From Chara braunii (taxonomy: Eukaryota > Streptophyta > Charophyceae > Charales > Characeae): a stretch of 26,611 bases of DNA. The stretch covers positions 1,423,449-1,450,059 of the forward strand of contig BFEA01000380.1 in assembly GCA_003427395.1 (NCBI GenBank), given 5' to 3'. Below the pieces are notes generated by a model, which saw nothing but the letters and a program-made list of their open reading frames with translations, did not search any database and was not told the DNA's origin. The stretch's first letter is position 1. Every line of letters starts with the position of its first letter. Made by a program: the position numbers and the translations under genes. This document shows positions 16,367 through 26,490 of this stretch, piece after piece.

Positions 16367-17170
16367 AAATTTATATGATTTGTGTGCTAAGCGAGTCTGT
16401 AGACATTGCGAGTAGAATTTTGCTTGTGTGGTATGGTGGTGCCTCTAACCAATGTCCATTTTGATGACCCATATTCCATCCTCTTTGACTGATTATTATT
16501 GTTTGCTATATGTTATCTGCTCAATGCCTGTGGCTCAGCATAAATTTCAGCTGTTCTAGTTTAACTGGGTTTTAGACAAATGGGGAGACATGAGAAAGAA
16601 GAGAGGAAAGAGCAATAACACACTGCTGAAATTTCATATTATGTCATAGCCTGGACTTCACCGAAACAGGAGAAATAAAGAGATATATACTATATAGACA
16701 TTTCTTTGGTCACTTTGAAAAGTTGGAATGCCACGGTCGCACCGAAACACTAGTATCAGCAATCTTCTCAAACTCGTGACTTCACAGCCACCCCACTGTG
16801 ATAAGTGGGTCAGCTTCAGGCTTGGAGTCTTTTCCGATCAAAGGGCGTCCAAAACCCTTAAACCACCACTCCATTGGGACCTATTTCGACAAACCAAAAT
16901 TTGCATTTCCCCAAGCGCTAAAATCTACTACGTCAAAAACAAAACAAAACAAAACAAAAAACCTCCAATGCCACCTTGAGGAAAAACAGGTGTGGTACCC
17001 TTTCCCAGTGAACCTCTACTGGCCCTGGGCATTGTAAATTTGGCTCGGTAATTGATGACAAGAAAAATGAGCAGTGTGGGGGCTGTTGGAGCCGTGGTTT
17101 AACCCAGTACCTTTCCCTGCTCCAAAAAAATACAGCGGCGGTTAACATGGAAGTTCAGGCTCGTTGCGAG
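16367..17170. other. No gene recognised
   Basis: No gene is seen. A short (AAAAC)n tract lies at about 16937-16965. Confidence 0.5.
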
Positions 17171-17277
17171 ATGGCTGGCGGCGCCATCCAGATACATCCG
17201 TGTCGGTTCGTTTTCTCTGGCGCGCAGGGCAAATTCAGGCCCGCGGCCAATACATAAGAAAGGTACTGGTGGGTTTA
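17171..17277. repeat. Divergent repeat pair, copy 1
   Basis: Starts atggctggcggcgcc and shares further spaced blocks (cggttcgttttct, cagggcaaattcaggccc, actggtgggttt) with 17928-18036. The match is divergent, so it is a tentative dispersed repeat. A frame from the shared ATG does not persist in both copies. Confidence 0.5.
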
Positions 17278-17361
17278 ATGCTGTAAACCCTGAGCAGATA
17301 TCCTGTTGCCCCAACACCCTAATTTGTAGAGCAAGACTATGGCCGAGTCTGTTTTGTTGAA

Positions 17362-17413
17362 CCTCATTCGTGTCCGAGGCGGAACTTCCTCATTTGTGTC
17401 CGAGGCGGAACTT
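17362..17413. repeat. 26-bp tandem duplication
   Basis: The units cctcattcgtgtccgaggcg... and cctcatttgtgtccgaggcg... are exactly 26 bp each, with one difference. Confidence 0.97.
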
Positions 17414-17927
17414 GCCAAAGGAAGACGGGCAGCTGCAACAAAAAAAGTGTGGCCTCCTATGCAAACCATTGTGATCGGATGATGCATTGCGGTAGCCGCA
17501 TTCTTCTTTGTGTCCCCTTTTTTTTTCATGGCTGCCCTTGAAGACCACTACCTGGCTGAATGGGAACAGTCTGTGTTCTCCTTGTCCAGGAGTGAAAAGT
17601 GGCAGCGGCTGACTGATTACCAAGGGTGAGAAGAGCATTGCATGCACACTCAGTCAAGAGATGAGCGCACCAGCTGAGGTCCATCTCTGTTCAAAAAGTG
17701 AGGAAAGGCATTCTCAGCAGTAAGGCTTGCAAAAATAGTTCCAACGATAACGGCAGTGAGCAGTCTTTCACAGAAATAGTTCGGATGATAAAGGGGCTGG
17801 TCCTTTCCTCGTGCGAAAATAGTCCGAAGCTTCAATATTAAATCGCCAGTATGTTTCCCAACTATTTTTTCAGAGTTGTGGCTTGCATTCTGCCGTCGCT
17901 TTTTTGGGGCTCGGCCTCTGGAGCAAA
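17414..17927. other. No gene recognised
   Basis: No gene is seen. The motif aaatagttc/aaatagtcc recurs around 17735, 17774 and 17817 in loosely similar contexts. Confidence 0.4.
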
Positions 17928-18036
17928 ATGGCTGGCGGCGCCCTACAGAAGGAGAGGCCCACGCCGGTCCGTTTCTTTTGCCTCACAGGGTGTTTCCAGC
18001 CCCAGAGAAAAGTGCCTTGGAAGAACTGGTGGTTTC
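17928..18036. repeat. Divergent repeat pair, copy 2
   Basis: Partner of 17171-17277, in the same orientation, 757 bp downstream. Confidence 0.5.
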
Positions 18037-18424
18037 AACCCCCGGACACCACGCGGGAGTTGTCTCTACATCCTTGTGCGAAGACAAACTGCAATTAAAT
18101 CTACATGAGCTGCTCCACAATGGGTATGGAAGAGAAAAGTATTGTATAGATAAACCACAAAGCACGGGAGAAGGATAAAACTGATAGGAATGAGAGTGCG
18201 TACCTGAGCCAAGAAGCCCTCTGTCGAGACAGACACATGATCAGAGAGAGAGAGAGAGAGAGAAAACTAATGTGCGGCTTTGCCTCTTGTATGTGACTTT
18301 TGCTCCTTGCAGCTTTGTGTGTGATGAGCTGGATGGACGATTTGCCAGACTCCTTGACCAGCGTGAGTGAACCTGCCTTAAGAAACAGCTTAGCCACCAT
18401 CTCTGTATATTGCCGTTTTCTTCT

Positions 18425-18425
<1 letters not shown>

Positions 18426-18484
<59 letters not shown>

Positions 18485-18485
18485 N

Positions 18486-18558
<73 letters not shown>
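18426..18558. repeat. (GT)n microsatellite with single N
   Basis: About 130 bp of uninterrupted GT, with one undetermined base at 18485 that shifts the register. A short (GA)n tract lies at 18244-18263. Reading frames made of Cys-Val or His-Thr repeats here are artefacts. Confidence 0.98.
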
Positions 18559-18559
<1 letters not shown>

Positions 18560-18999
18560 GGCAAGTGGCAAAATAATCACAAAGGCAACCCAGAAGTGGA
18601 AATGGTGACTGCCTACATTACCCCATGCGAATTTGGATAGGAGGAAGATTTGGAAGGGCATGCATGCCATAGGAAAGAAAGCTCAGTTGGTGTCTTGTGG
18701 GTGGCTTGATAACTGGGTGTGGACTCTGTGGAGTTGTTTAGGGCATGACTGCAAAAATGACCACATGCTTTCATCTCCTTGAGATGTCAAATTAATTCAT
18801 ATGTGTGTTGATGGCACCAGGGTCTACGTTTGGCGCTGTCCTCGATATGGTTACTGACAGGTTAGTGCTGGCCTGCCTTTGCTTATCTGCGACGACTCTT
18901 TGTTGCAGCATAGCTTGCCTGATTGTGGTGTGAAATCTGATGTAAAGGAAATGTGATTTTTTTTTCCCTCCGAGGGACGACAACTCGATTGTGTACTAC
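18559..18999. other. No gene recognised
   Basis: Nothing beyond short uninformative frames is seen. Confidence 0.45.
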
Positions 19000-19002
19000 T
19001 CT

Positions 19003-19080
19003 CGTTGTGGCTGAATGGCGCATACAGATGTAACTGTTCATAAGCAGGTCATGAGTTCAAATCCTGACGGTACGGTAGCA
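19003..19080 (+). promoter_or_regulatory. tRNA-like head of a SINE relic
   Basis: An A-box-like tggctgaatggcg (19008-19020) and a good B-box gagttcaaatcc (19053-19064) are spaced as in a tRNA. The T stem pairs only partly and no acceptor stem is found, so it is a tRNA-derived retroposon head, not a tRNA gene. No clear poly(A) end or target duplication was found. Confidence 0.5.
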
Positions 19081-19337
19081 TGAGGGGCTATCACTCTGTT
19101 TTCGCGCGGAAATAATAACTCCACAGGGGAAGATATTTGTTGGATTCTCTGTCTTTTGTTGCAATTGCTTATTTTGTTGCATGCTGTGGTTGTGGCCAGG
19201 CTTTGTTTTCAATTTACTGCAACAAAACTTGAGCAATCTTCACTCTGAGAAGACCGATTTTACAACTTTTGAGATCCCTCTTGATCCAGGGAGTGTTTAC
19301 TGGATTTGATGCCTTGCTCTATTGCCTCAATGACACC

Positions 19338-19356
19338 TTTTTTTTTTTTTTTTTTT
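19338..19356 (-). repeat. Poly(T): possible tail of a minus-strand retroposon
   Basis: A 19-base T run. On the minus strand it is a poly(A) tail preceded about 60 bp upstream by gagttcaattccgg, a B-box-like sequence (complement of 19404-19417). No A-box or target duplication was identified. Confidence 0.35.
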
Positions 19357-19578
19357 GACCGCTTACATGGGGGTCAGGCTCGGTCAGCTCTTGATGTTAC
19401 TGTATCTATCCGGAATTGAACTCGTAATCTAACGACATCCGCGTGTGCGCACCCCCGAGGCACCAGGAAAGTACATGGACAACTCTTTTTTAGTGAGCAC
19501 ATGGTTGCAAGCAAGGCTCTTTCCCAGTCTCGTTCGTTCCACTGCTCTCGACATGCATAAAAGACACAAATTACGGCG

Positions 19579-19611
19579 GTGCATCTTCCCATGTTCTAGC
19601 GGAAGATGCAC
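19579..19611. repeat. Perfect 11-bp-arm hairpin
   Basis: gtgcatcttcc and ggaagatgcac are separated by 11 nt. There is no T-run or other sign of a defined terminator. Confidence 0.8.
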
Positions 19612-20343
19612 TCTGGTTTTGCGCATTTCCAGAGTAGTGGAGCGAGGCCCACTACCAGGGAAACTGACCCTGATTCTGAATTATTTTCAATACTTCTTTT
19701 CTGAGGTTCGCTAGTTTTTCTTTGCTTTTCTTTTCTTTCTTGTTTGTTTGGCTTTAATAGATGGTCCAGCTTCCGAGTGTTTTTCTTTTTCTTTTTTGTT
19801 TTGGTTCTGATTGACCTGTGAAGCGGATGATCAATATTTTGTACTAGACTACTAGTAGTTCCATATTTCTAGGTTGTGCCGGCAGAGTATGGCTTGTCTG
19901 TCCTGTTTGTTTCAAGGGCTGGTCTTGGCTGCATGTTATGGTTTCTTTTTTTTTGTTGGTTACAGGAAGTGGGAATACTTATGTGCATTGGAGGTGGTTT
20001 AGATGGACAATAAACGAATGCACAAGCATGTGTGTGACATATTTGCGAGGCTCCAGGCCTCGGCTAGCCCAGAAAGGGGCTGCCTACAGAAAATGTGCAC
20101 GGCCCTAAGCGAAGGCTGCGGCAGCGAAATATGCTGGCCCTAAGAGAAATCCGGTGTGATACAGTTGGAAGGGTAAGACTGCACCCCAGCCTCTCTAGGC
20201 CCAGACTCTCAGTTAGTTGGAGAGACCGGGACCCAGGCCTGGACCCAGTCCGGTCTCAGTCGCACAGCGCAAGGCCTCCAGACAGAGATGAAAGGAAGGA
20301 CATTGGAGGCCAGTGAGAGCTGTGCTGGGGCACACTGTCGGCG
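19612..20343. other. No gene recognised
   Basis: No coding or RNA gene is recognised here. Confidence 0.4.
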
Positions 20344-20417
20344 GTGAGCGCTCTGTCAAGGAAGGAGGTGAGGAGCAGCCACAGTAAGCTGCTCTGCCTA
20401 GTGGCAGCCAGAGCTGC
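20344..20417. repeat. ~75-bp direct repeat, left copy
   Basis: Begins gtgagcgctctgtcaaggaa and ends agtggcagccagagctgc. It is nearly identical to 20625-20698, on the other side of the palindrome. Confidence 0.93.
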
Positions 20418-20616
20418 GGTCTCATATCGTTTGTTTTTAAAAATTTTGATGAAATTCGCACCGCAATTGCCAACGAAAACGGCGAATATTTGGGCCCCCG
20501 TTAAGCGTCTCTCCCGCTTGGAGAGACGGTTAACGGGGGCCCAAATATTCGCCGTTTTCGTTGGCAATTGCGGTGCGAATTTCATCAAAAATTTTAAAAA
20601 CAAACGATATGAGACC
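20418..20616. repeat. 199-bp near-perfect palindrome
   Basis: Arms of 97 nt (20418-20514 and 20520-20616) match with two mismatches around a 5-nt loop (cgctt). The outer ends are ggtctcatatcg and cgatatgagacc, and the centre carries gtctctcc/ggagagac. No open frame or clear target duplication is seen. If the outer seven bases are excluded, a TA lies at each end (20424-20425 and 20609-20610). It may be a foldback MITE or a product of inverted duplication. It is unrelated in sequence to the MITE at 758 and 3809. Confidence 0.97.
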
Positions 20617-20624
20617 ATAGGGCT

Positions 20625-20698
20625 GTGAGCGCTCATTCAGGGAAGGAGGTGAGGAGCAGCCACAGTACGCTGCTCTACCTAGTGGCAGCCATAGCTGC
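20625..20698. repeat. ~75-bp direct repeat, right copy
   Basis: Begins gtgagcgctcattcagggaa and ends agtggcagccatagctgc. Partner of 20344-20417. Confidence 0.93.
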
Positions 20699-20882
20699 AC
20701 TGGAGAGGGAGAAGGGTGTTGCTGTGACTGGGAGATTTGGGAGAAGGACGGCAGTGAGGACTGGCGGTATTTGGCTGGTGATGGGCAAGGAGCGCACTTG
20801 TGGGGGTCAGACTCTGCAGCATTGCTGGATAAGAGGATATTGGACAAAGAGAGTGTGAAGGGAAGTAGTAGTTGGTTTATAG

Positions 20883-21060
20883 AGGAAGTAGGAGAGTTGT
20901 ATAAGCGGTCACATGATGAGTGGCTACATCGTTGTTGTATTGATCATTGGAGGCGAGAAGTTGGGCTTTCCAAGGAAGTAGGAGAGTTGGTATAAGCGGT
21001 CAAGTGATGAGTGGGTTCTATTGATCATTGGTCACTGGAGGCGAGGGGTTGGTCTTTCCT
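20883..21060. repeat. ~90-bp imperfect tandem duplication
   Basis: The block aggaagtaggagagttg ... ataagcggtca ... gatgagtgg ... attgatcattgg ... ggcgag occurs from 20883 and again from 20973, with small indels. Confidence 0.92.
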
Positions 21061-23189
21061 CGTCAAGAGACGTCGATTTTCAGTCTGTTCTAATTTTGGT
21101 GTGCTCTGGGCTTTGTAAATTTTGTTTCACTTTTCCTGCTTCGAGTCTTTTGCAGCTCTGAAAAAACATACGACTTCCCATTGATTGGTTCCTTGCAAAG
21201 TCATGTGGATCGACAGTGATCGTTTGGCCTGGGGTTGGTGGGTGAGTGGGGGGGAGGGGGGCGCAGTGTGTTGGGCACTTGATGTTGTAGCTAGTGGTTT
21301 GGTAGCATGGCAAGGTGAATGCATACATGTCTTGGGATTTGATCATTTGAATCTTTGTTTGAATTCTCAAGTTCCCCACTGTGCACAAATCTGGTGATTG
21401 AATGCTGTTTGGTTCTGAAAAATTCAGCGGTGGATTGACGGTTCTGAGAATGCTGTGATGCATTGCTGGTTCTGAAGACTCTGGGATGTGTTTGGATGCA
21501 TTCACCCTGAAGCCCCCTGCGTAAAATGCGAGTGAATGCTGCGGAAAGTCTGGCACTTAATTGCACAATGCAGTCTTTCTTTTCTGTTTTGCGGATGGAA
21601 GGGGAGCTATCATTGGGCAAAGTTAGCTGAATGCGCTGCAGTTCAGCGAGAGTCTGGAAAAGTGGGAGGGTCGAGTATCTTCTTGGAGTAATTGTAGGAT
21701 TCCATGTAGTGGTCAGCTGCCTGATCGTTTTTCCTCATGGCCAGCATGACTACTGAACGAGTCAATGTCAGGATATGTGTTTTTGGGGAAGCGAAACATG
21801 GGTGAACATGTTTGAACTGCACTCTCCTCTCTGATTTTGGGACTGTGGGCTATGACTGGCTGTTGATTCTGCACAGGGTTAGCACAGCGTCACTGTTGGT
21901 CGTCCTATCGAGCCTCTACAGGTGAGTTTTTTGTCCTTTTGGATGATGAAAAGGAGCATGTGGCTATATATTTACAATTTATTGAGTCTGTTGGCGGAAA
22001 TCTCATTTTTTTGGTGTCTGTAGCTGACATGGATTGGACTTCGGTTCTGTTCCTGGGACTTCAATTCTGTTCCTGTTTCACGTTTCTGCAGCTCTGCTTT
22101 TGTCCGTTTGTCTGTATTATTTTGACACCTTTCCGCTATGGCGGTCATCTATGCTATGCGCTAGTCCGTCGCAATTTTGTCCTCGATTTCTGCACTCCGT
22201 GAGGTCTCGTGGCTTCTTTTGGCTTGGCACAGCGAGCTGCCTTCTTCTCAACCGATCTGGATGTCGGTCAATTAAATGATGTGAGCACTGAACAGCAGAA
22301 AGATGATAAAACATGCTGTCTTCCTTAACCTTGCAATGAACCGCACACAATGTTTTCTTCTTTCTTCCTTGATGTGGCAGCAACTTGAATGTCATCTTGC
22401 TGAATCTGCAATGAATTGAATGCTGTCTTGCGAGCGTGATCCTTTCCTGATTATGGTCGGTGTTTGGAGTGAGCGGGGGCAAATTTCTTACGGTGAGATC
22501 TGGGTCCGCATCCAGGAAACACTGTTCGCTGCTTGTTTGTCTTGGATGCAAGGCCGGGTAGACATGCTGGCCGCAGCATTGATTACGGAGCTGCATGGAA
22601 CTGCAGCTTGGACTGTTGCTGTAGAAATTCCTTAGTATTCCTTTGGGACATCTGAACTGTTCACAACGGTTCAGAATGGCACCTTTTTCTGCCTACCCTT
22701 GCTTAACCCCCCCTCTCTGTTGGCTTTCCCCAAAAAGGGAAAAAATTCAAAAAATCCTAAAAAGGGTAAATATGGCCGAGAATATGGCTTTATGAGTTTT
22801 TGCGGTTCCTTTGTCAGAAGAAAATATTTTTTGGAGGAAGACTCTCTGAGTTCCTTGGCTTGATGACATTTTAATGATGTGGCCCAAAGTGCAGAGCAAA
22901 ATTGTTTTCCTCCTCAAACAGCAAGGCATTGGGTATCATAAAAGTGAAGGTTGTCTACCAGGCAAATGCGGCTGGCTCTTGCTGGAGGTTTCACTGAATC
23001 TAAAGGGTCGTGCACCTCATTTCCCGCAATGGTACTGAGGGAAGACTTTCAATATAGCATTTCTTGAACTTTCTTCTTTTCTTTCCCTTTTTTTTCTTTT
23101 CTTTCGGGAGCAGTATTCCATGTTTGGCTAGAGAGCAAGTGCTGTCATTTGTTCTTTTCCTTTTCCTTGATCATCTGATGTGCCATACT
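21061..23189. other. No gene recognised
   Basis: No gene family is recognised. A 20-bp tandem pair, ggacttcggttctgttcctg and ggacttcaattctgttcctg, lies at 22036-22075. Open frames up to 159 residues (22117-22596, minus) lack recognisable features. Confidence 0.4.
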
Positions 23190-23496
23190 GCGCAGCCACA
23201 CGGGCCTGCAGGGCCCGACCAGACGGAAATTCAGGGCCCTACATTTCAGCCTGAAAGCCTGAAAACGAGGGCCTACAGGCCCTGTGTCGTTTCAGCCTAA
23301 AAAGGGCCCTCCAGGCCTTGCGTCTTTTCAGCCTGAAACGGAGGGCCATTTTCAGGCCGTCATAAGATCGACCTGCCCTGAAACTTAGGCACCAGACCAG
23401 GGTTTTAGCACAGGCCATTTTGGGCCTGTTTTTAAGACAACCTTTGTTTGAACTTCAATGCCAGGGTATGGCACGTTTTGGCATTGGCAAGAGCAG

Positions 23497-23605
23497 CCTC
23501 CTGTACGGGCCAGCACTATATAAGACTGGCCTGCCCTGCAGGCTGCAGGTNCCTCCTGTACGGGCCAGCACTATATAAGACTGGCCTGCCCTGCAGGCTG
23601 CAGGT
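23497..23605. repeat. Exact 54-bp duplication across one N
   Basis: Bases 23497-23550 and 23552-23605 are identical, separated by a single undetermined base at 23551. Each copy includes cactatataagactgg. The identity and the N point to an unmerged overlap in the assembly. Confidence 0.95.
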
Positions 23606-23799
23606 AGTTCATAGGGACTTCCCAGGCACTCCACGTGCAGGAGGCAGGAGGCAGTCTTCAGGATTCAGCAGCAGCACTCTGGAGGAGCACTGCAGTAGTA
23701 GTAGTAGCGTTAGCAGTAGTCTTAAAGCGCTGGGCGCTATTAGGAGCTAGAGTAGCGTTGGAGAGAGAGAGATGGTTGGCGGAGGCCAGGGAGACTTAC

Positions 23800-23836
23800 C
23801 TGTGGCGCCATAGCTTCGGCTTCGTCTTCGATGTAC
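23800..23836 (-). other. Putative micro-exon (37 nt), arm B
   Basis: On the minus strand it is preceded by ccttgttgcag and followed by gtaagt, a strong donor. The frame through it reads RYIEDEAEAMAPQ. Its length exceeds the arm A equivalent by nine bases, so phase is kept. No adjoining exon is identified. Confidence 0.42.
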
Positions 23837-23872
23837 CTGCAACAAGGAGCCACCTTCACAGGTTTGTACCGG

Positions 23873-23873
<1 letters not shown>

Positions 23874-23934
<61 letters not shown>
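23874..23934. repeat. (GA)n microsatellite
   Basis: About 60 bp of GA. The arm A equivalent near 13785-13797 has only a few units, so this tract has expanded in arm B. A further short GA run lies at 24012-24027. Confidence 0.95.
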
Positions 23935-23939
<5 letters not shown>

Positions 23940-24127
23940 CTTCTTCCTCTTCTAAGTCCACCATCTCTCCCTCACCCTCTCGCTACCTAACTTCTCAGTA
24001 TTTGCGGACTACGAGAGAGAGAGAGAGATTGGTGACTTTGGGACTTGACGCCATTTGGATCCAGACTCCACATTGGGATTGAGACATTGGGCGAGGGATT
24101 ATTTGGGACCTGTACCGAAGAACATCT

Positions 24128-24193
24128 TTTTCCATCTTCCCCTCTTCCTTGTTTAACCCCCCTCTTCTTCGTCTAACCCCCCTCTTCTTCGTC
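24128..24193. repeat. 20-bp tandem units
   Basis: aacccccctcttcttcgtct is repeated about twice, with a degenerate earlier unit, within arm B. Confidence 0.85.
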
Positions 24194-24550
24194 TGTGTAT
24201 GGTTGGGGACTGGCGCATTCTTCCTGTATGAGCGCCAGGCCCCTTCACACCATGGAATGATGATGATGTATGTTTGGTCTGCATTGCGACATTGATTGTT
24301 CGGATCATTGGTATATTAGCCTTCCGCTGCGCTATCTTATACTATGTGAGAGAGGTCGGTTCTTGTTCTGGTCTGCACCTTTACGGTATGTGACATCTGA
24401 CCTATTGTGTTGTTGTAGTCGTTCCCAGCCTCCTTGTGACTATGTCGGCATCTGCTTCATACGACTCCTTTTTTCCCTTCCCTTCCCTCCCTCCTCCATT
24501 TCCCCAGTTTCCATCTGCTCTCCTCTTTCTGAGACTGCTTCTACACTCAG

Positions 24551-24634
24551 TTTATGGTTGATGGTTGATTGTACTGATGTGTGTGCACTACGTTTATGGT
24601 TGATGGTTGATTGTACTGCTGTGTGTGCAATTGT
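24551..24634. repeat. 42-bp tandem duplication
   Basis: tttatggttgatggttgatt starts each unit (24551 and 24593). The units differ at a few positions. Confidence 0.95.
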
Positions 24635-25634
24635 GCTTACAGCCAGTATTTTATCATCTTCTTGGGATTAATGGTACTGGATATTTCAAGCCACTGGTTC
24701 CAGATGGTCAGGTACGCATTATACCATGCCGTATGTTATCTGGCACTCGTATCCTTCCCCTCTCTCTCTGTCTGATAGGCGTCAGTCTGACCCACCCAAC
24801 ATTGTCGGTTCATCCTTTGTCCCTTGAGCTAGTGTAAGAATATAGAGGTGATAACATTTTCAGCCTGCAATGCTAATTGTCATATGCTAACCGAAGCAAC
24901 CATGAGGACTATTCAGCACAAACTCGAGCAGTTGAATCCCCGAATTAGAACCGGGACAAAAGCCATGGGGACCATTGAGAAAAGTCAGAGTGCAATATGG
25001 AGGCAAAGCCTTAATCCCAGAGCTGGAACTAGAAAAAGATGCATTCAGAATTGTTGGAATGCGAGATGGAGATGGACTCGTAGTCCCCCTTCTTGCCATG
25101 ATGTCAACATCCTTGTGACAATTACTTGACCAAACCCATAGTGTGACAACACAATTGAAGTTCCACAATCACAGCTCTGATTCTGCTAACCAAAAACTGC
25201 CGCTGATTAGTCAGAGAGTCAGAGGAGTCCAAACCACTATCTGTCGATCTCCATTGGTAATACATTCATGATTCTTCCTTCTTGTTGAGGCTTAAAGCAC
25301 CAGTACATGCCAGCTATCGGCCGCCGATTCATTTTATCTACGGCACACACGGCCTCCTAAATTTTAGGGGAGGCTCAAAGGCTCAAAACAGGTTCTCCAG
25401 TTGCCTGGGGCCATGTACTGGTGGTTTAACAGCCGGCTTTCTAGGGGAGCGTTATCCATTTCCCACCTTCTAGAGTCTCTCCCGCAGCTGCACTGTGGGA
25501 CTGCAGCCGGACACTCCCCCAGGTCTAGATGTGATGTGGCCCGTTTGCTCTGTGGGTATGGCTGCAGATGACAGGCAGACTGTTGCGGTGGCATTTTGGT
25601 GGACGACTGCTTGCATTGTGCAGGGTCTTCTTTG
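24635..25634. other. No gene recognised
   Basis: Frames of up to 93 residues are present on both strands, but none has recognisable family features. Confidence 0.4.
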
Positions 25635-25769
25635 CCACATGCATCCTCTCACCACAATGACAGCAAGAACAAAATAAGAGGTTTCTTACTTTGGAACAGT
25701 TGCATTTTCTTTGCGCAGTAAGAACTCTGCTATGTTCTCTTGCTGTCATTTTGCTGAGGATGCATGTGG
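25635..25769. repeat. 135-bp imperfect foldback
   Basis: The left arm (ccacatgcatcctc ... aatgacagcaag ... tttcttact, 25635-25690) pairs with the right arm (agtaagaac ... cttgctgtcatt ... gaggatgcatgtgg, to 25769). There are scattered bulges and a loop of about 26 nt. Length and imperfect pairing resemble either a small MITE or a plant-type microRNA precursor; neither is demonstrated. Confidence 0.8.
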
Positions 25770-26490
25770 GGGAGGAGAGGTGAGGTGAGATTTCACACAT
25801 GCAATCCAAGATCGACGCAGAAGACCATAATCGACACAGAAAACCCGGGATTAAAGTCCTGCACACTGCAAGCATGCAAAATGACAACAACAGAAAAAAA
25901 GAAACTTGGCAACATGACAAGGTAGGTGACAAGTGAACTACAGACTTCACAATTTGCATTTGAAGTTGTCAAATGACAGCTGCAGGCACTGATGGAAAGC
26001 TTCAGGTATATGCAAAGTTGCAAACACTGACGGAAAGACTCTGACAGATTCCAACAGAGTATTTGAAACAACTTTGACCAACAGCTTTCATGCCGCGTGA
26101 AATGATTTGAATTTTGAATTCTTAATTTTACTTTTTAATAGTTTTGTCGTGGATTTGATAACGAGTTTTGGATTGACCCTCAGAGGCTCAGCCAAAAGTT
26201 GTCCGATGTTTCATCCTGCATAATACAGTTTTTTTCTCGGATTCTTTTGATTTCCTTCTTTGTGGTGCTGATTGGCCCGGAGGCCAGTCAGGTTGCGTTC
26301 CGCTGTACAGCTGGGCCTTCCAGGCGGGTCCCCTCCCAGACCGACCGCAACTGGTAGAATGATGGCATGATCACCTTTCCGATTCTCCTCTTCATTCCCG
26401 ACTGCAAAGAACAAGCAAATATATGTGCTTCTTGCAATTCCCCTTCATGGTTCCTACACTATGATGGACACTCCTCTGTGTGTGCGTGTG
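25770..26490. other. No gene recognised
   Basis: Nothing beyond AT-rich sequence and short frames is seen. Confidence 0.4.

Larger units (their letters stand above)
23190..24300 (-). repeat. Inverted ~1.06-kb repeat, arm B
   Basis: Reverse-complement partner of 13456-14515, with the landmarks in reversed order: the GC-rich cagg/cctg tract (23200-23420), ggcattggcaagagc, ggacttcccaggcac, agtcttcaggattc, agcactctggagg, agcgctgggcgc, the micro-exon (23800-23836), a longer (GA)n tract (23874-23934), and gactggcgcattcttcctgt near 24210. Unlike arm A, no RING exon follows it. Confidence 0.8.

Noticed and set aside
18101-18670. Long frames through the GT tract on both strands
   Set aside because: They are low-complexity translations of (GT)n with an N, without family features.
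21080-22596. Frames of 109-159 residues on the minus strand
   Set aside because: They lack motifs and have unbiased composition; such lengths are expected by chance.
23516-23526. TATA box (tatataag) in arm B as a promoter
   Set aside because: The motif lies in a likely assembly duplication, arm A lacks it, and no downstream gene is recognised.
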